Notes under the pieces: model-generated | Database searches by the model: none | What the model saw: only the letters and a program-made list of their open reading frames with translations | What the model was told of the DNA's origin: nothing | Position numbers and translations under genes: made by a program | Shown here: positions 1 through 8,469 of the stretch, piece by piece | Layout: each line of letters opens with the position of its first letter | Position numbering within the stretch: the first letter of the stretch is position 1 | Assembly (NCBI RefSeq): GCF_029626175.1 | Contig: NZ_JARUBM010000002.1 | Coordinates: 6,651,001 to 6,715,000 of the forward strand | Length of the DNA: 64,000 nucleotides | Direction of reading: 5' to 3' | Source: Micromonospora sp. WMMD1082 | GTDB lineage: Bacteria > Actinomycetota > Actinomycetes > Mycobacteriales > Micromonosporaceae

Positions 1-212
1 ACGGCGTAGTTCAGCACCACGATGCCCGCGGAGAGGATGTACGGGTTGGGTGCCAGCGAGGGGAACGAGAGCACCGCGGCCGCGAGCACGACGACCGCCA
101 CCACGCGGAGGCCGCGGCCGATCGGGTTGGCCGTGCTGGCCGTGCTGGCGGGTGCGGCCGTGCTGACCGGGGTGCCCGGGTCGGCCGTCGACTGCTCAGA
201 AGCGCTGGGCAA
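1..212 (-). CDS. livM: LivM-type branched-chain amino acid ABC permease, N-terminal part
   Basis: Second inner-membrane permease of a LivFGHMJ-type ABC importer; only about 70 codons lie in the window. The visible N-terminus is a Ser/Thr/Ala/Pro-rich cytoplasmic lead followed by a hydrophobic Val/Leu/Ala helix and a segment ending in LSAGIVVLNYAV, typical of the LivM N-terminal region. I place the start at TTG 212 because GGAGG sits five bases upstream; it overlaps the 3' end of livH by 17 bases, implying translational coupling. The ATPase genes (livG, livF) presumably lie beyond the window edge. The start codon is the least certain point. Confidence 0.75.
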   Translation of the reverse strand, partial: MPSASEQSTADPGTPVSTAAPASTASTANPIGRGLRVVAVVVLAAAVLSFPSLAPNPYILSAGIVVLNYA

Positions 213-1083
213 GGCGACCTCCGAAGAATCCTTGTGGCCGGAAGGCCAGGGTCGCGAAGAGGGCGAGATAGAAGACCGTCTGCGCCCAGGTCGTACCCAG
301 CGGGATCTGCAACAGGCTCTGCGCCAGGCCGAGCACCATGGCGGCGATGGCCGCTCCGGGCACGCTGCCGAGGCCGCCCACCACGATGATGGCCATCAGC
401 GGGCCGATCCAGTGCCAGTGCAGGGACGGGTAGATGGTGGTGTCCAGGGCCAGCGCGGTGCCGCCCACCGCGGCCGTGGCCAGGCCGATGCCGAAGCCGT
501 ACCCGGCGATCCGTTCGGTCTCGATGCCGACCAGCCGCGCGGCGTCGCGGTGCTGGATGGTCGCCCGCAGCGCCCAGCCGAACGACGTCTTCTTCATCAG
601 CAGGTAGAGGGTGAGCAGGGCGATGGCCGCGAGGCCGAAGGCGATCAGCTTGACGACCGCGATCCGGGCCCCGAAGAGGCCGAGGCTCGCCGAGCCGTAG
701 CCGAGCTGGATGCGCCGCTGGGTGCCGGTGAACGCGTACCCGAGCAGCCCCTCGATGGTGACCGCGATCGCGAACGTCAGCAGCACCGACATCATGGTCA
801 GGGTGGCCGGTCGCAGCCGGGCCAGCAGCCCGCGTTGCAGCAGCACCCCGAAGCCGAAGAAGAGCGGCACCGTGACGATCATCGACAGCAGCGGGTCGAT
901 GCCCAGCCGGGTGTGCGACCACCAGGCGAGGTAGGCGGCGAGGATGAGGAACGCCGAGTGGGCGATCATCACGACCCGCATGATGCCGAAGTAGAGGGTC
1001 AGGCCGGCCGCCAGGAGGGCGTAGAGCCCTCCCAGCAGCAGACCCAGGATCACGCTCTGGAGGAGCAGAGGACCCGAGGGCAT
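196..1083 (-). CDS. livH: LivH-type branched-chain amino acid ABC permease
   Basis: Inner-membrane permease subunit (295 aa) of an ABC importer of the hydrophobic/branched-chain amino acid family. The whole protein is a run of hydrophobic helices. The N-terminal segment GLLLGGLYALLAAGLTLYFG is the LivH signature region, and the cytoplasmic EAA-like loop precedes GIGLATAAVGGTALAL. The length matches the family (about 290 aa). It follows the binding-protein gene by six bases and overlaps livM, so the three form one operon. The substrate cannot be read from sequence: members of this family also take up urea, short amides and aromatic compounds, and control by a LacI-type regulator leaves the ligand open. 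Confidence 0.88.
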   Translation of the reverse strand: MPSGPLLLQSVILGLLLGGLYALLAAGLTLYFGIMRVVMIAHSAFLILAAYLAWWSHTRLGIDPLLSMIVTVPLFFGFGVLLQRGLLARLRPATLTMMSVLLTFAIAVTIEGLLGYAFTGTQRRIQLGYGSASLGLFGARIAVVKLIAFGLAAIALLTLYLLMKKTSFGWALRATIQHRDAARLVGIETERIAGYGFGIGLATAAVGGTALALDTTIYPSLHWHWIGPLMAIIVVGGLGSVPGAAIAAMVLGLAQSLLQIPLGTTWAQTVFYLALFATLAFRPQGFFGGRLAQRF

Positions 1084-1089
1084 CGGCGC

Positions 1090-2313
1090 CTACCAGGCCG
1101 GCTTCGGGTAGAGCAGGTCGGCCTCCTTGGCCTCGGCCGGCAGCACGATCTTGATCTCGCCGCCCAGCCACTGCTGGATCATGTGGGCGCCCGTCGGCTT
1201 GCCCGTGTCGTCCCAGGAGAGCGGGCCGACCACCGTCTCGACGGTGTTGCCGCGTACCCAGTCGACCAGCTTCTGCTGGCACTCCCCCTGCTCGGCGCAG
1301 CCGACCGCGGTGACCGCCGCCGCGACGACCTGACCGGTCGTGTAGGCGTTGGCCTCGTCCTCCTCCGGCGGCGAGCCGAACTGCGCGGTGTACTTCTCGA
1401 CGAACTCCCGGTTGCTCGGGTACGGCGCGTCCTGCGCGTAGCCGGTCGGCGCCAGGATCCCCTCGGTCTTGTTGCCGATCGCGGCGGCGAACTCGGGGTT
1501 CGTCGGCGCGGTCGAGAAGGCGGCGAGCTTCGGCTGGTACTGCAGTTGTTGCAGGGCGACGATCAGGTTCACGCCGTCCTGGTACTGCGAGCCGCCCACC
1601 ACGATGTCCGCCCGGGAGGCGGCGATCTTCGCCGCGATGCTGCCGAAGTCGGTGGTGTTGGGCGGGTAGACCTCGTCGACCAGGGTGCGGACACCGCCGG
1701 CCTCCAGCTTCTCCTTCAAGCCGTACGCCGTGCCCTGCGCGAAGGGATCGTCCATGGCGGCGTACGCGGCGGTGGCCGGCCGTTGGCCCTCCGGCAGCGC
1801 GAGAATGTACTCGGCCAGGTGGTTGTAGTGGTCGTCGGCCACCGCGGGGGCGGCGTAGAAGAGGTTCTTGAACCCCTGCTCGAAGACCTCCTTCGCCGCG
1901 CCCGCGGGCTCGACGAAGAGCATGCCGTACTCCTCGGCGACCCGGGCCGCCGGCACCACGAGGCGGGTGGAGAACGGGCCGACCACCAGGTCGACCTGGT
2001 CCTGCCCGATGAGCTGCTCGTAGTCGGCGACCACCCGGTCGGCGTTGGACTGGTCGTCGAGGATCTTCAGTTCGACCTGGCGGCCCAGCAGGCCACCGTT
2101 GTCGTTGGTGATCTTTGCCCAGGCCTCGTACCCGCGCTGGACCCCCTTGCCGGGCTCGGAGAAGTCTCCGGTCAGCGGGAGGGAGATGCCGATCACGATC
2201 GGCCCGTCGCCGGCGGTCGAACCGCCGCCGCCACCACCGCAGGCACCCAGCGCGAGGGTCAACGTCGCGCCGAGGGCTGTCATCCACTGGATTCGCTTAT
2301 AACGGGTTGTCAT
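1090..2313 (-). CDS. ABC transporter substrate-binding lipoprotein, Peripla_BP_6 (LivJ/LivK) type
   Basis: Extracytoplasmic ligand-binding lipoprotein (407 aa) that feeds LivHM. The N-terminus has a basic n-region, a hydrophobic stretch and the lipobox LGAC at about residues 22-25, followed by a Gly-rich linker (GGGGGGS). The mature part begins IVIGISLPLTGDFSEPGKGV, the standard opening of type I periplasmic binding folds of the LivJ class. The start ATG is preceded by AAAGGAG at eight bases. It is first in the operon and lies directly downstream of a promoter overlapped by a tandem palindromic operator, so it is probably repressed by the divergent LacI-type protein. The ligand is unknown. 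Confidence 0.88.
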   Translation of the reverse strand: MTTRYKRIQWMTALGATLTLALGACGGGGGGSTAGDGPIVIGISLPLTGDFSEPGKGVQRGYEAWAKITNDNGGLLGRQVELKILDDQSNADRVVADYEQLIGQDQVDLVVGPFSTRLVVPAARVAEEYGMLFVEPAGAAKEVFEQGFKNLFYAAPAVADDHYNHLAEYILALPEGQRPATAAYAAMDDPFAQGTAYGLKEKLEAGGVRTLVDEVYPPNTTDFGSIAAKIAASRADIVVGGSQYQDGVNLIVALQQLQYQPKLAAFSTAPTNPEFAAAIGNKTEGILAPTGYAQDAPYPSNREFVEKYTAQFGSPPEEDEANAYTTGQVVAAAVTAVGCAEQGECQQKLVDWVRGNTVETVVGPLSWDDTGKPTGAHMIQQWLGGEIKIVLPAEAKEADLLYPKPAW

Positions 2314-2336
2314 CCCGTACGCTCCTTTGCCGGGAC

Positions 2337-2360
2337 GGAAGCGCTTACGAAAGCGCTTAC
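2337..2360. promoter_or_regulatory. Tandem LacI-type operator (two GTAAGCGCTTAC-like palindromes)
   Basis: Two copies of a 12-bp element, GGAAGCGCTTAC (2337-2348) and GAAAGCGCTTAC (2349-2360), lie end to end. Each has the perfect 8-bp palindrome AAGCGCTT, and the centres are exactly 12 bp apart. Palindromes with a central CG are the usual targets of LacI-family regulators. The array sits just downstream of the putative -10 of the binding-protein promoter, where a bound repressor would block initiation, and within 70-90 bp of the divergent lacI start. Confidence 0.75.
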
Positions 2361-2362
2361 GT

Positions 2363-2392
2363 AGCCTAGGCTGTGCCCGACGTCACTGGCAA
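2363..2392 (-). promoter_or_regulatory. Sigma-70-type promoter of the liv-like operon
   Basis: Read on the minus strand: TTGCCA (2392-2387), an 18-bp spacer, then TAGGCT (2368-2363). Transcription would begin near 2356, inside the tandem operator. The match to the actinobacterial housekeeping consensus (TTGACa/TAgguT) is good but not perfect. Confidence 0.5.
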
Positions 2393-2428
2393 TAGTCGGA
2401 TGACATGGATGTTTCAGGAGAGTTGCCG

Positions 2429-3463
2429 ATGCCCAAGCCTGGCACCAGGCTTCGCCTCATCGACGTGGCCGAACGCGCCGGGGTCTCGCTGGCGACCGCG
2501 TCCCGCGCCCTCGCCGGCCGCGAAGGCGTCAGCGAGGAGGTCGCCGGTCGCGTACGGCAGGTCGCCCGGGAACTCGGGTACGTCGCCAACCCGTACGCCC
2601 GCACCCTCGCCGGCGGCGCCAGCTCCACTGTGGGTCTGGTCGTGCACCAGGTGGACGACCCCTACTTCGCGGAGATCGCCAGCGGGGTCATCGAGATCGC
2701 CGGCCAGGAGGGGCTGCTGGTGCAGATCTGCCACTCCGGCCGCGACCCCGACGCCGAGCTGCGGCAACTGCGCCACCTCATCGCGCAGCGGGTGGGCATC
2801 ATCCTCGTCGCCGGCTCCGGCTACAACGACCCCCGGGTGGAGGCCGAGGCGCGGGCCGAGCTGTCGGAGTTCCAGAAGCAGGGCGGCCGGGTCGCGGTCA
2901 TCGGCCGGCACGCCCTCGGCGTCGACGCGGTCGTCCCCGACAACGAGGCCGGCAGCCGGGCGCTCGCCGGGCACCTGCTGGATCTCGGGCACCGCCGCAT
3001 CGCGATCGCGGCCGGCAAGGAGGGGCTCACCACCATCGCCGACCGGCTCGCCGGCGTCTCGGCCGCGCTGCGCCAGCGCGGGCTCTCCCTGGCGAGCATC
3101 CCCGTCGTCCACGGCGACTTCACCCGCGCCGGCGGCCGGATGGCCGCCGAGCAGATCCTCTGCGACCACCCGGAGACGACCGCGATCATCGCCCTCAACG
3201 ACACGATGGCGATCGGGGTGCTGTCCACGCTGCGCGCGCACCGCATCGCGGTGCCCGAGCGGATGTCGGTCGTCGGTTTCGACGACGTCTCGGTCGCCGC
3301 CGACCTCGCGCCCAGCCTCACCACCATCCGGCTGCCGATGACCGACATGGGCCGGATGGCACTCAATCTCGCCCTCAAACCACGGGCGGCCCGGCCCCGG
3401 CGCCGGCCGACCGGTCACCTGCTGGTGGTACGCGACTCGACCGGCCCCGCCCCCGCTTCCTGA
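2429..3463 (+). CDS. LacI-family transcriptional regulator
   Basis: DNA-binding repressor (344 aa from this start). The N-terminal LacI helix-turn-helix reads LIDVAERAGVSLATASRAL, followed by the hinge-helix region ending in NPYARTLAGG, then a periplasmic-binding-protein-like effector domain (TVGLVVHQVDDPYF onward; NDTMAIGVLSTLRAH; VVGFDDVSVAADLAPSLTTI). I chose ATG 2429 because AGGAG lies eight bases upstream; an in-frame ATG at 2405 has no ribosome site. It is divergent from the liv-like operon and faces the tandem AAGCGCTT operator, so it most likely controls that operon. Its last 49 bases overlap the 3' end of the convergent ctaG-like gene. The effector is unknown. Confidence 0.9.
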   Translation: MPKPGTRLRLIDVAERAGVSLATASRALAGREGVSEEVAGRVRQVARELGYVANPYARTLAGGASSTVGLVVHQVDDPYFAEIASGVIEIAGQEGLLVQICHSGRDPDAELRQLRHLIAQRVGIILVAGSGYNDPRVEAEARAELSEFQKQGGRVAVIGRHALGVDAVVPDNEAGSRALAGHLLDLGHRRIAIAAGKEGLTTIADRLAGVSAALRQRGLSLASIPVVHGDFTRAGGRMAAEQILCDHPETTAIIALNDTMAIGVLSTLRAHRIAVPERMSVVGFDDVSVAADLAPSLTTIRLPMTDMGRMALNLALKPRAARPRRRPTGHLLVVRDSTGPAPAS

Positions 3464-4368
3464 CCGGCGGCCAGGTCCACCGGGCGGCGCCCGGCGCCCG
3501 CCGTCGGCGGTGGACACGGCGGTGCAGGCGGCGGTGTCAGCCCCCGGAACACGATCACCGCGGCGACGGCCAGGTAGCTCAACGAGCCGGGGAACCACAT
3601 CAACGCCCCGCCCAGCTGCTGATCCTCCAGCGGCGTCAGACCCCAGTCGGCGGCGTGGTGGCCGTCGTACCACGACCTGGTGCTGAACGTGAGCAGCGCC
3701 GCGAGCGCCGAGGTGGGCAGCATCGCGGCCACCACCGACAGCAGCGCGACCGGCAGGCCGACGCGCGGCCGGCGCCGCAGCGTGACCGACCAGAGCACCG
3801 CGCCGCTGCCGAGGAAGAGCACGTGTTCGGCGACGTGGGCGGCGTCCGACCGCAGCGCCGCCTCGTACGGACCGGGCAGGTGCCACAGCCACCAGGTGCC
3901 GGCGTGCACCGCCGCCGCCCCGGCGGCGGCCACCGCGCCGGAGCGCAACGCCCGGGGCAGCCATCGGCCGGGAAGCAGGATCCGGCGCACCGGCCTCGGC
4001 AGCGCGCCGCCGATCACCAGGCCGGACCGGCCCAGGATCAACAGCGGCGGCGCCACCAGCGCGAGCAGCTGGTGCTGCACCATGTGCACCCAGAACAGCT
4101 CGCCGGCCACCGCGTCGACCGGCCCCGCCAGGGCGGCCACCAGCACCAGGAGCCCGGCGTGGAAGCAGCGGACGCGCCAGCGCGGCAGCAGCACCTCCCG
4201 TGACCGGTGGGTGGCCAGGGCGCGGCGCCCCTGTGCGTACAGCAGCCCGGTGACGATCAGGGCCAGCATCGTCGCCGGATCCGCCCACCACCAGGAGGTG
4301 GCCCCGGTGACGTGGGCCAGGACGACGGGCTCCACCGTCAGCGTCGGCGCGCGCACGTCATCGGGCAC
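3415..4368 (-). CDS. ctaG: CtaG-like (Caa3_CtaG) cytochrome c oxidase assembly membrane protein
   Basis: Polytopic membrane protein of the caa3-type CtaG family, implicated in assembly or copper delivery for haem-copper oxidases in Gram-positive bacteria (it is unrelated to Cox11). Visible hallmarks are the segment FWVHMVQHQLLALVAPPLLI, a His/Met-bearing helix of this family, ALVAAGLLYAQGRRA-like early helices, and the HVAEHVLFLGSGAVLW helix with conserved histidines. About seven membrane segments. The start is uncertain: GTG 4368 follows the stop of the upstream ccmH by seven bases and gives 317 aa. It is the last gene of the respiratory island and overlaps the convergent lacI 3' end. Confidence 0.82.
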   Translation of the reverse strand: MPDDVRAPTLTVEPVVLAHVTGATSWWWADPATMLALIVTGLLYAQGRRALATHRSREVLLPRWRVRCFHAGLLVLVAALAGPVDAVAGELFWVHMVQHQLLALVAPPLLILGRSGLVIGGALPRPVRRILLPGRWLPRALRSGAVAAAGAAAVHAGTWWLWHLPGPYEAALRSDAAHVAEHVLFLGSGAVLWSVTLRRRPRVGLPVALLSVVAAMLPTSALAALLTFSTRSWYDGHHAADWGLTPLEDQQLGGALMWFPGSLSYLAVAAVIVFRGLTPPPAPPCPPPTAGAGRRPVDLAAGQEAGAGPVESRTTSR

Positions 4369-4375
4369 GGGCGGA

Positions 4376-5350
4376 TCATCGGGCGCCGTCGAGCAGCCGG
4401 CGTACCCCGGTGGCGGCGGGATGGTCGCCGGCCACGTCGAGGAAGCGGCGCAACGTCCCGTCAGCATCCGGCTGCCCCGCCTCGTGTTGCAGCATGCCGA
4501 GCAGCAGCAGCGCCTCGGCGTGCCGCCCGTCGCGGGTCAGGATCTCCCGCAGCAGCGGACGGGCCCGGTCCGGGTCGCCGGCGCGGGCGTGGGCGAAGGC
4601 GAGCCGGAACATCGCCGCCGGATCCTCCGGGTCCAGCCCGACCGCCCGCTCGTAGGCCCCGGCCGCCTCCGCCAGCCTCCCCCGGTGTTCCAATGCGCGG
4701 CCCAGGGAGAACCAACTCCCCGCGTCGTCCGGGGCGGCGCGGGTGGCGGCGGCCAGGGCGTCGAGTTCCGCGTCCACGGTGGCGTCCCCAGTCGTCGGCG
4801 CGGCCGGGTCCGCGCCACCGGCGGCCATCACGATCCCGACGGGCAGGACGACGGCCACCGCGACGGCCACCGCCAGCACCACGGCACCCCGGCGTGACCG
4901 GCCCGGGGGAATCACCTGCCGGGCGGGCGCGCGGGCGGCGGCCCTCCCCCGCCGGGAGCGGCGGAGCGCGGACCGTACCGCGAGCGCGGCGAGGGTCACC
5001 GGCACGAACGCCACCGGCAACCACCACAGCAGCAGCCCCAGCCCTCGGGCGGGCGGTTCGAGGAGGATGCCCGGCCCGTACCGGTCGACGAACCACCGCT
5101 GGATCTCGTCCCGCTCCCGCCCGGCCCGGACCTGCTCGCGGATGGTCTCGCGGATGCCTCGGGCCATCGGGGCCTGCGAGTCGGCCGCGGACTCCCCGAC
5201 GCACTCCGGGCACCGGACGGTGGCGGCGATGGCGCGTACCCGCGCGTCCTCGTCACCGGGTTCCGGCCCGACCCGGGCCGCCCGGCTCAGCCCGGCGGCG
5301 AACAGCAGCAGCGCGGCGACGGCCAGCAGCCCGTGCAGAATCCGCCTCAC
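4376..5350 (-). CDS. ccmH: CcmH/CcmI-like cytochrome c maturation protein (CcmH domain plus TPR)
   Basis: Membrane-anchored component that presents reduced apocytochrome c to the CcmF haem lyase (System I). From this GTG start (324 aa) it has an N-terminal helix, a CcmH domain with the redox motif CPEC at residues 47-50, the family stretch MARGIRETIREQVRAGRERD, and GPGILLEPPARGLGLLLWW leading into a second membrane helix. A third helix precedes two to three TPR repeats (SWFSLGRALEHRGRLAEAAG; AMFRLAFAHARAGDPDRARP). It therefore joins CcmH and CcmI functions. GTG overlaps the ccmG stop by four bases (GTGA); ATG 5383 with a weaker upstream AGAGGTGA is the alternative start. Confidence 0.88.
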   Translation of the reverse strand: MRRILHGLLAVAALLLFAAGLSRAARVGPEPGDEDARVRAIAATVRCPECVGESAADSQAPMARGIRETIREQVRAGRERDEIQRWFVDRYGPGILLEPPARGLGLLLWWLPVAFVPVTLAALAVRSALRRSRRGRAAARAPARQVIPPGRSRRGAVVLAVAVAVAVVLPVGIVMAAGGADPAAPTTGDATVDAELDALAAATRAAPDDAGSWFSLGRALEHRGRLAEAAGAYERAVGLDPEDPAAMFRLAFAHARAGDPDRARPLLREILTRDGRHAEALLLLGMLQHEAGQPDADGTLRRFLDVAGDHPAATGVRRLLDGAR

Positions 5351-5886
5351 GCGAGGAGGGGTTCGACCGAGGACTGCAACCATGCCCACGTCACCTCTCC
5401 CTGGTGCCGGGCCGCGACCAGGCCACCCCGGTCGACGACGATGGTCTCGGGAACACCCCGGGCGGCCCAGGCCACCGCGTGCCGCCCGTCCTGGTCGGAC
5501 ACCACGGGCATCGCCTGCGCACCCGCCTCCCGCAGGAACCGGCGCGCGCTCTCCGGCCGGTCGGCGGTGTTGAGACCGACCACGCGCAGCCCCGCCCCAT
5601 GCCACCGCTCCAGCGCGGCGAGCAGCACCGGGAACTCCCGGCGGCAGGGTGCGCACCAGGACGCCCAGACGGTGACGACGATGACCTGCCCGTGCAGCGT
5701 GGTCAGGTCGAAGAAGGTCCCGTCCGGCCCGGTGCCGGCCAGCGGGGGCGCGGCGCGGTCCGCCGGTGCGGCCCGGGTGGCGGCCCCGGGTCGCAGGGCG
5801 TGGGCCAGCGGCACGGTGGCGACCAGCCCGGCGGCGGCCGCCGCCGCGACGAGCACGGCACGACGGGCCACCGGCGGGCGGGTCAC
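5347..5886 (-). CDS. ccmG: CcmG/DsbE-type thioredoxin-fold protein (cytochrome c maturation)
   Basis: Membrane-tethered thiol-disulfide reductant of 179 aa that keeps CcmH and apocytochrome cysteines reduced. There is an N-terminal anchor (hydrophobic residues about 10-30 ending AHA), then a TlpA/DsbE thioredoxin fold with WASWCAPCRREFPVL; the catalytic cysteines are C78 and C81. The cis-proline loop GVPETIVVD is present. The GTG start overlaps the ccmF stop (GTGA), fitting translational coupling; longer in-frame starts would run into ccmF coding sequence. The length is usual for the family. Confidence 0.9.
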   Translation of the reverse strand: MTRPPVARRAVLVAAAAAAGLVATVPLAHALRPGAATRAAPADRAAPPLAGTGPDGTFFDLTTLHGQVIVVTVWASWCAPCRREFPVLLAALERWHGAGLRVVGLNTADRPESARRFLREAGAQAMPVVSDQDGRHAVAWAARGVPETIVVDRGGLVAARHQGEVTWAWLQSSVEPLLA

Positions 5887-7994
5887 CGGCTCGCCTCCCC
5901 CACCGGCACCCGGCTCCCCGGGCCGGCGGCCTGCTCGGCGGGCCTGATCGGGGTCCGCCGTCGCGGCCAGCCGGCCAGGGCAGTGCCGACCAGCAGCAGT
6001 CCGGCCGCGCACCACAGCACCCCGATCAGGCGATTGACGGATACCCGCAGCAGCGCCGTACCCGCCTGCGGGTCGGCGGCGAGGAGGGTGATGTACACGT
6101 CCCTACGCAGCCCCGTGTCGATCGCCGGGGTGGCCACGACCATCCCGTGGTCGGGGAGGAGCGCCAGCGTCGGGGACGCGCGGCGCGGCGCGCCGCCGCC
6201 GGCATCGACCTCCAGGCGGGCGGTCGCCCGCTCCTGTCCCGGGGTCACCCGCGAGTCCAACCCGACCAGTCGGATCGTCACCCCGCGCACCGTCGCCGTG
6301 CCGTCGATGGCGATCTCCCGCTGCTCGGCGGGCGGGTCTGCACCGGAGACCACGACCGCCACCGCCGCGATCGCCACGGCCAGGTGGGCGATCTGCGCGC
6401 CGAGGCTGCGCCGGTTGCCCCGCAGTACCCGCCACCAGCGGCGCCCGCCCACGCCGCCCGCACCCGCGCTGCCCCTGTCCGCACCGGCCCCGTCCGCGCC
6501 GGGCCTGCCCGCGCCGGCCAGGCGCGCGGCCGTCGTGTGGACGAGGTTCGCGGCGATGAACGCGGCCAGGCCGCACACCACCACCACGGCCGGCCGGTGA
6601 TCTCCGCTCAGGCCCACCAGACCGGCGACCAGGCCGGCGCTGATCGCGGGCGTGGCGAGCCGGCGGGCGATCCGCACGGGCGGGTCCGCGCGCCAGGCCA
6701 GCAGCGGGCCGACCGCCATCAGGGCCAGGACGGCCAGGGCCAGCGGGGCCAGCGCCCGGTTGTAGTACACCGGGCCGACCGTCGACTCCGCACCCGAGAC
6801 CAACTGCCGGACGGTGGGAAACAGCGTGCCGACACCGACGGTGGCCGCGACCGCGGCGAGGAGCAGGTTGTTGCCGACGAGCGCGCCGCGCCGCGACAGC
6901 AGGGGCCAGGGCCGCGACGCACCGGCCGGCCGCACCTCCCCCGCCGCTCGCTCTGTCCCCGCCGCCCGGTCCGCCCCCGCCGCCCGGGCCGTCAGGCGGT
7001 CGCCGCGCAGGGCGAGCAGGACCAGCCAGCCGACCGTGACGGCGGCGAGGAAGGCCAGCAGCGGCGGCCCGACGCCGGACTGGGTGAAGGCGTGCACGCT
7101 GCCGACCACGCCGGAGCGGGTGAGGAAGGTACCGAGGATCACCAGGGAGAAGGTCAGGGCGGCCAGGCAGACCGTCCACCCGGTGAGGCCCCCGCCGCGC
7201 CGCCGGGCCAGCAGCGAGTGCAGCAACGCGGTGGCGGTCAACCAGGGCAGCAGCGAGGCGTTCTCCACCGGATCCCACGCCCAGTAGCCGCCCCAGCCGA
7301 GGACGGCGTACGACCACCACGCGCCGACCGCGATGCCGGCGGTGAGGGCCGCCCAGCCCAGCAACGTCCACCGGCGGACCGTCCGCGCCCAGCCCGCGCC
7401 GGCCCGGCCGGTCACCAGAGCCGCGATCGCGTACGCGAACGGCACCGCCAGCCCGACGTAACCGGCGTAGAGCAGGGGCGGGTGCACGCCCATGGCGGGA
7501 TGGCTGCGCAGCAGCGGATTCGGTCCCGGCCCGTCCGGCGGCACCGTCGCCACCGATTCGAAGGGGTTGCCGGCGAGCAGCACCAGGCCGAAGAAGAACG
7601 CGGCGGTCGCGGTGAGCACCGCCATCGCCGGTGGGTGCAGGTGCGGTTCGGTCCTCGGGGGATGCCGGAACGCCAGCACCACGACGGCACCCAGCACCAG
7701 CAACCAGAGCACCAGCGAGCCTTCCAGGGCGCTCCACAGGCTGGTCAGGGTGTAGTACAGCGGCACGTCCCGACCGCCGTGCTCGGCAACGTACCGCACG
7801 CTGAAGTCCCGGTCGAGCAGCGCCCACTCCAGGATCAGGAAGGCCGCCAGGGCCGCGAGGGCGAGCGCCCAGGTCGCGGCGCGCGGCGCCCGGCGTCGCC
7901 CGTCGCGGGACCGCGCCACCCACCCCACAGTGGCGGCCAGCGAGGCGACCGTCCCCAGACCGAGACAGGCGGTACCCACCAACGACACGCTCAT
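5883..7994 (-). CDS. ccmF: CcmF haem lyase subunit of System I cytochrome c biogenesis
   Basis: Large integral membrane protein (703 aa; family about 650) that takes haem from holo-CcmE and, with CcmH, attaches it to apocytochrome c at the outer face. The Trp-rich haem-handling motif WGGYWAWDPVENASLLPWL lies near residues 228-246. The family stretches LYYTLTSLWSALEGSLVLW and NPLLRSHPAMGVHPPLLYAGYVG, which carries conserved histidines, are present, and the C-terminal extracytoplasmic domain ends in a last helix. It overlaps ccmE (ATGA) and ccmG (GTGA). System I CcmF is not the usual actinobacterial solution, which is CcsA/ResB; see findings. Confidence 0.95.
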   Translation of the reverse strand: MSVSLVGTACLGLGTVASLAATVGWVARSRDGRRRAPRAATWALALAALAAFLILEWALLDRDFSVRYVAEHGGRDVPLYYTLTSLWSALEGSLVLWLLVLGAVVVLAFRHPPRTEPHLHPPAMAVLTATAAFFFGLVLLAGNPFESVATVPPDGPGPNPLLRSHPAMGVHPPLLYAGYVGLAVPFAYAIAALVTGRAGAGWARTVRRWTLLGWAALTAGIAVGAWWSYAVLGWGGYWAWDPVENASLLPWLTATALLHSLLARRRGGGLTGWTVCLAALTFSLVILGTFLTRSGVVGSVHAFTQSGVGPPLLAFLAAVTVGWLVLLALRGDRLTARAAGADRAAGTERAAGEVRPAGASRPWPLLSRRGALVGNNLLLAAVAATVGVGTLFPTVRQLVSGAESTVGPVYYNRALAPLALAVLALMAVGPLLAWRADPPVRIARRLATPAISAGLVAGLVGLSGDHRPAVVVVCGLAAFIAANLVHTTAARLAGAGRPGADGAGADRGSAGAGGVGGRRWWRVLRGNRRSLGAQIAHLAVAIAAVAVVVSGADPPAEQREIAIDGTATVRGVTIRLVGLDSRVTPGQERATARLEVDAGGGAPRRASPTLALLPDHGMVVATPAIDTGLRRDVYITLLAADPQAGTALLRVSVNRLIGVLWCAAGLLLVGTALAGWPRRRTPIRPAEQAAGPGSRVPVGEASR

Positions 7995-8380
7995 CGGTCG
8001 GCGGCGGGGCGGTACTCGTTGTCGTGGTTGGCGATGACGCGCTCGGCGTGCAGGATCCCGTCGGCGCCCAGCAGCCCCTCTACGACGGCGCCGCGTCCCT
8101 CGCCGAACATGCCGGGCAGCCCGCCCCGGTGGACGACCTCGATGTCGGCGGTGCCGTCGGTCAGCCGCAGCCTCGTCTCCGTACCGGCCTGGTGGACGGA
8201 GCCGGGCACGACGGTGCCGGCGACCCGCAGGTCGTGGTGCACCCGGGCCTGGCCGGCGACGATCTCGGACGGTGTCCGGTAGTAGACCACGCTCTCGCTC
8301 AACCCCTTGGCGGCGAGCCCGGCCAGACCGACGGCCACCAGGCAGAGCACCGCCACGGCGGTCACCCGGGCGCGGCTCAT
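7991..8380 (-). CDS. ccmE: CcmE haem chaperone
   Basis: Periplasm-facing haem chaperone of 129 aa with one N-terminal anchor (about residues 6-24). It covalently binds haem before transfer to CcmF. The haem-attachment motif HxxxY is present as H119-D-N-E-Y123, near the C-terminus as expected. The OB-fold core shows VVYYRTPSEI, LRVAGTVVPGSV and GLPGMFGEGRGAVVEG, all family landmarks. The start ATG overlaps the upstream ccmD stop (ATGA), and the stop overlaps ccmF. His (rather than the Cys of archaeal/Desulfovibrio CcmE variants) makes it the classical form. Confidence 0.95.
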   Translation of the reverse strand: MSRARVTAVAVLCLVAVGLAGLAAKGLSESVVYYRTPSEIVAGQARVHHDLRVAGTVVPGSVHQAGTETRLRLTDGTADIEVVHRGGLPGMFGEGRGAVVEGLLGADGILHAERVIANHDNEYRPAADR

Positions 8381-8469
8381 GTCCGTCCCCGTCCCGACCA
8401 CCACGCGTAGCCGGCCCAGACCGCGACGGTCAGGCCGTACCCCGCCGCGACGGCGAGCCAGGCGGTCAC
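8377..8469 (-). CDS. ccmD: CcmD-like single-helix small membrane protein
   Basis: A 30-codon gene between ccmC and ccmE, with GTGA overlap to the ccmC stop and ATGA overlap to the ccmE start. The product is one membrane helix, WLAVAAGYGLTVAVWAGYAWW, followed by a short Arg-rich tail. This is the topology and position of CcmD, which helps release holo-CcmE from CcmC. CcmD proteins are poorly conserved, so the call rests on position, size and topology rather than residue identity. Confidence 0.75.
   Translation of the reverse strand: MTAWLAVAAGYGLTVAVWAGYAWWSGRGRT

Noticed and set aside
22..2364. A 780-codon open frame on the plus strand over the liv-like operon
   Set aside because: Repetitive Arg/Gly/Ala/Gln-rich translation with no domain, antisense to three recognisable transporter genes; typical GC-rich shadow.
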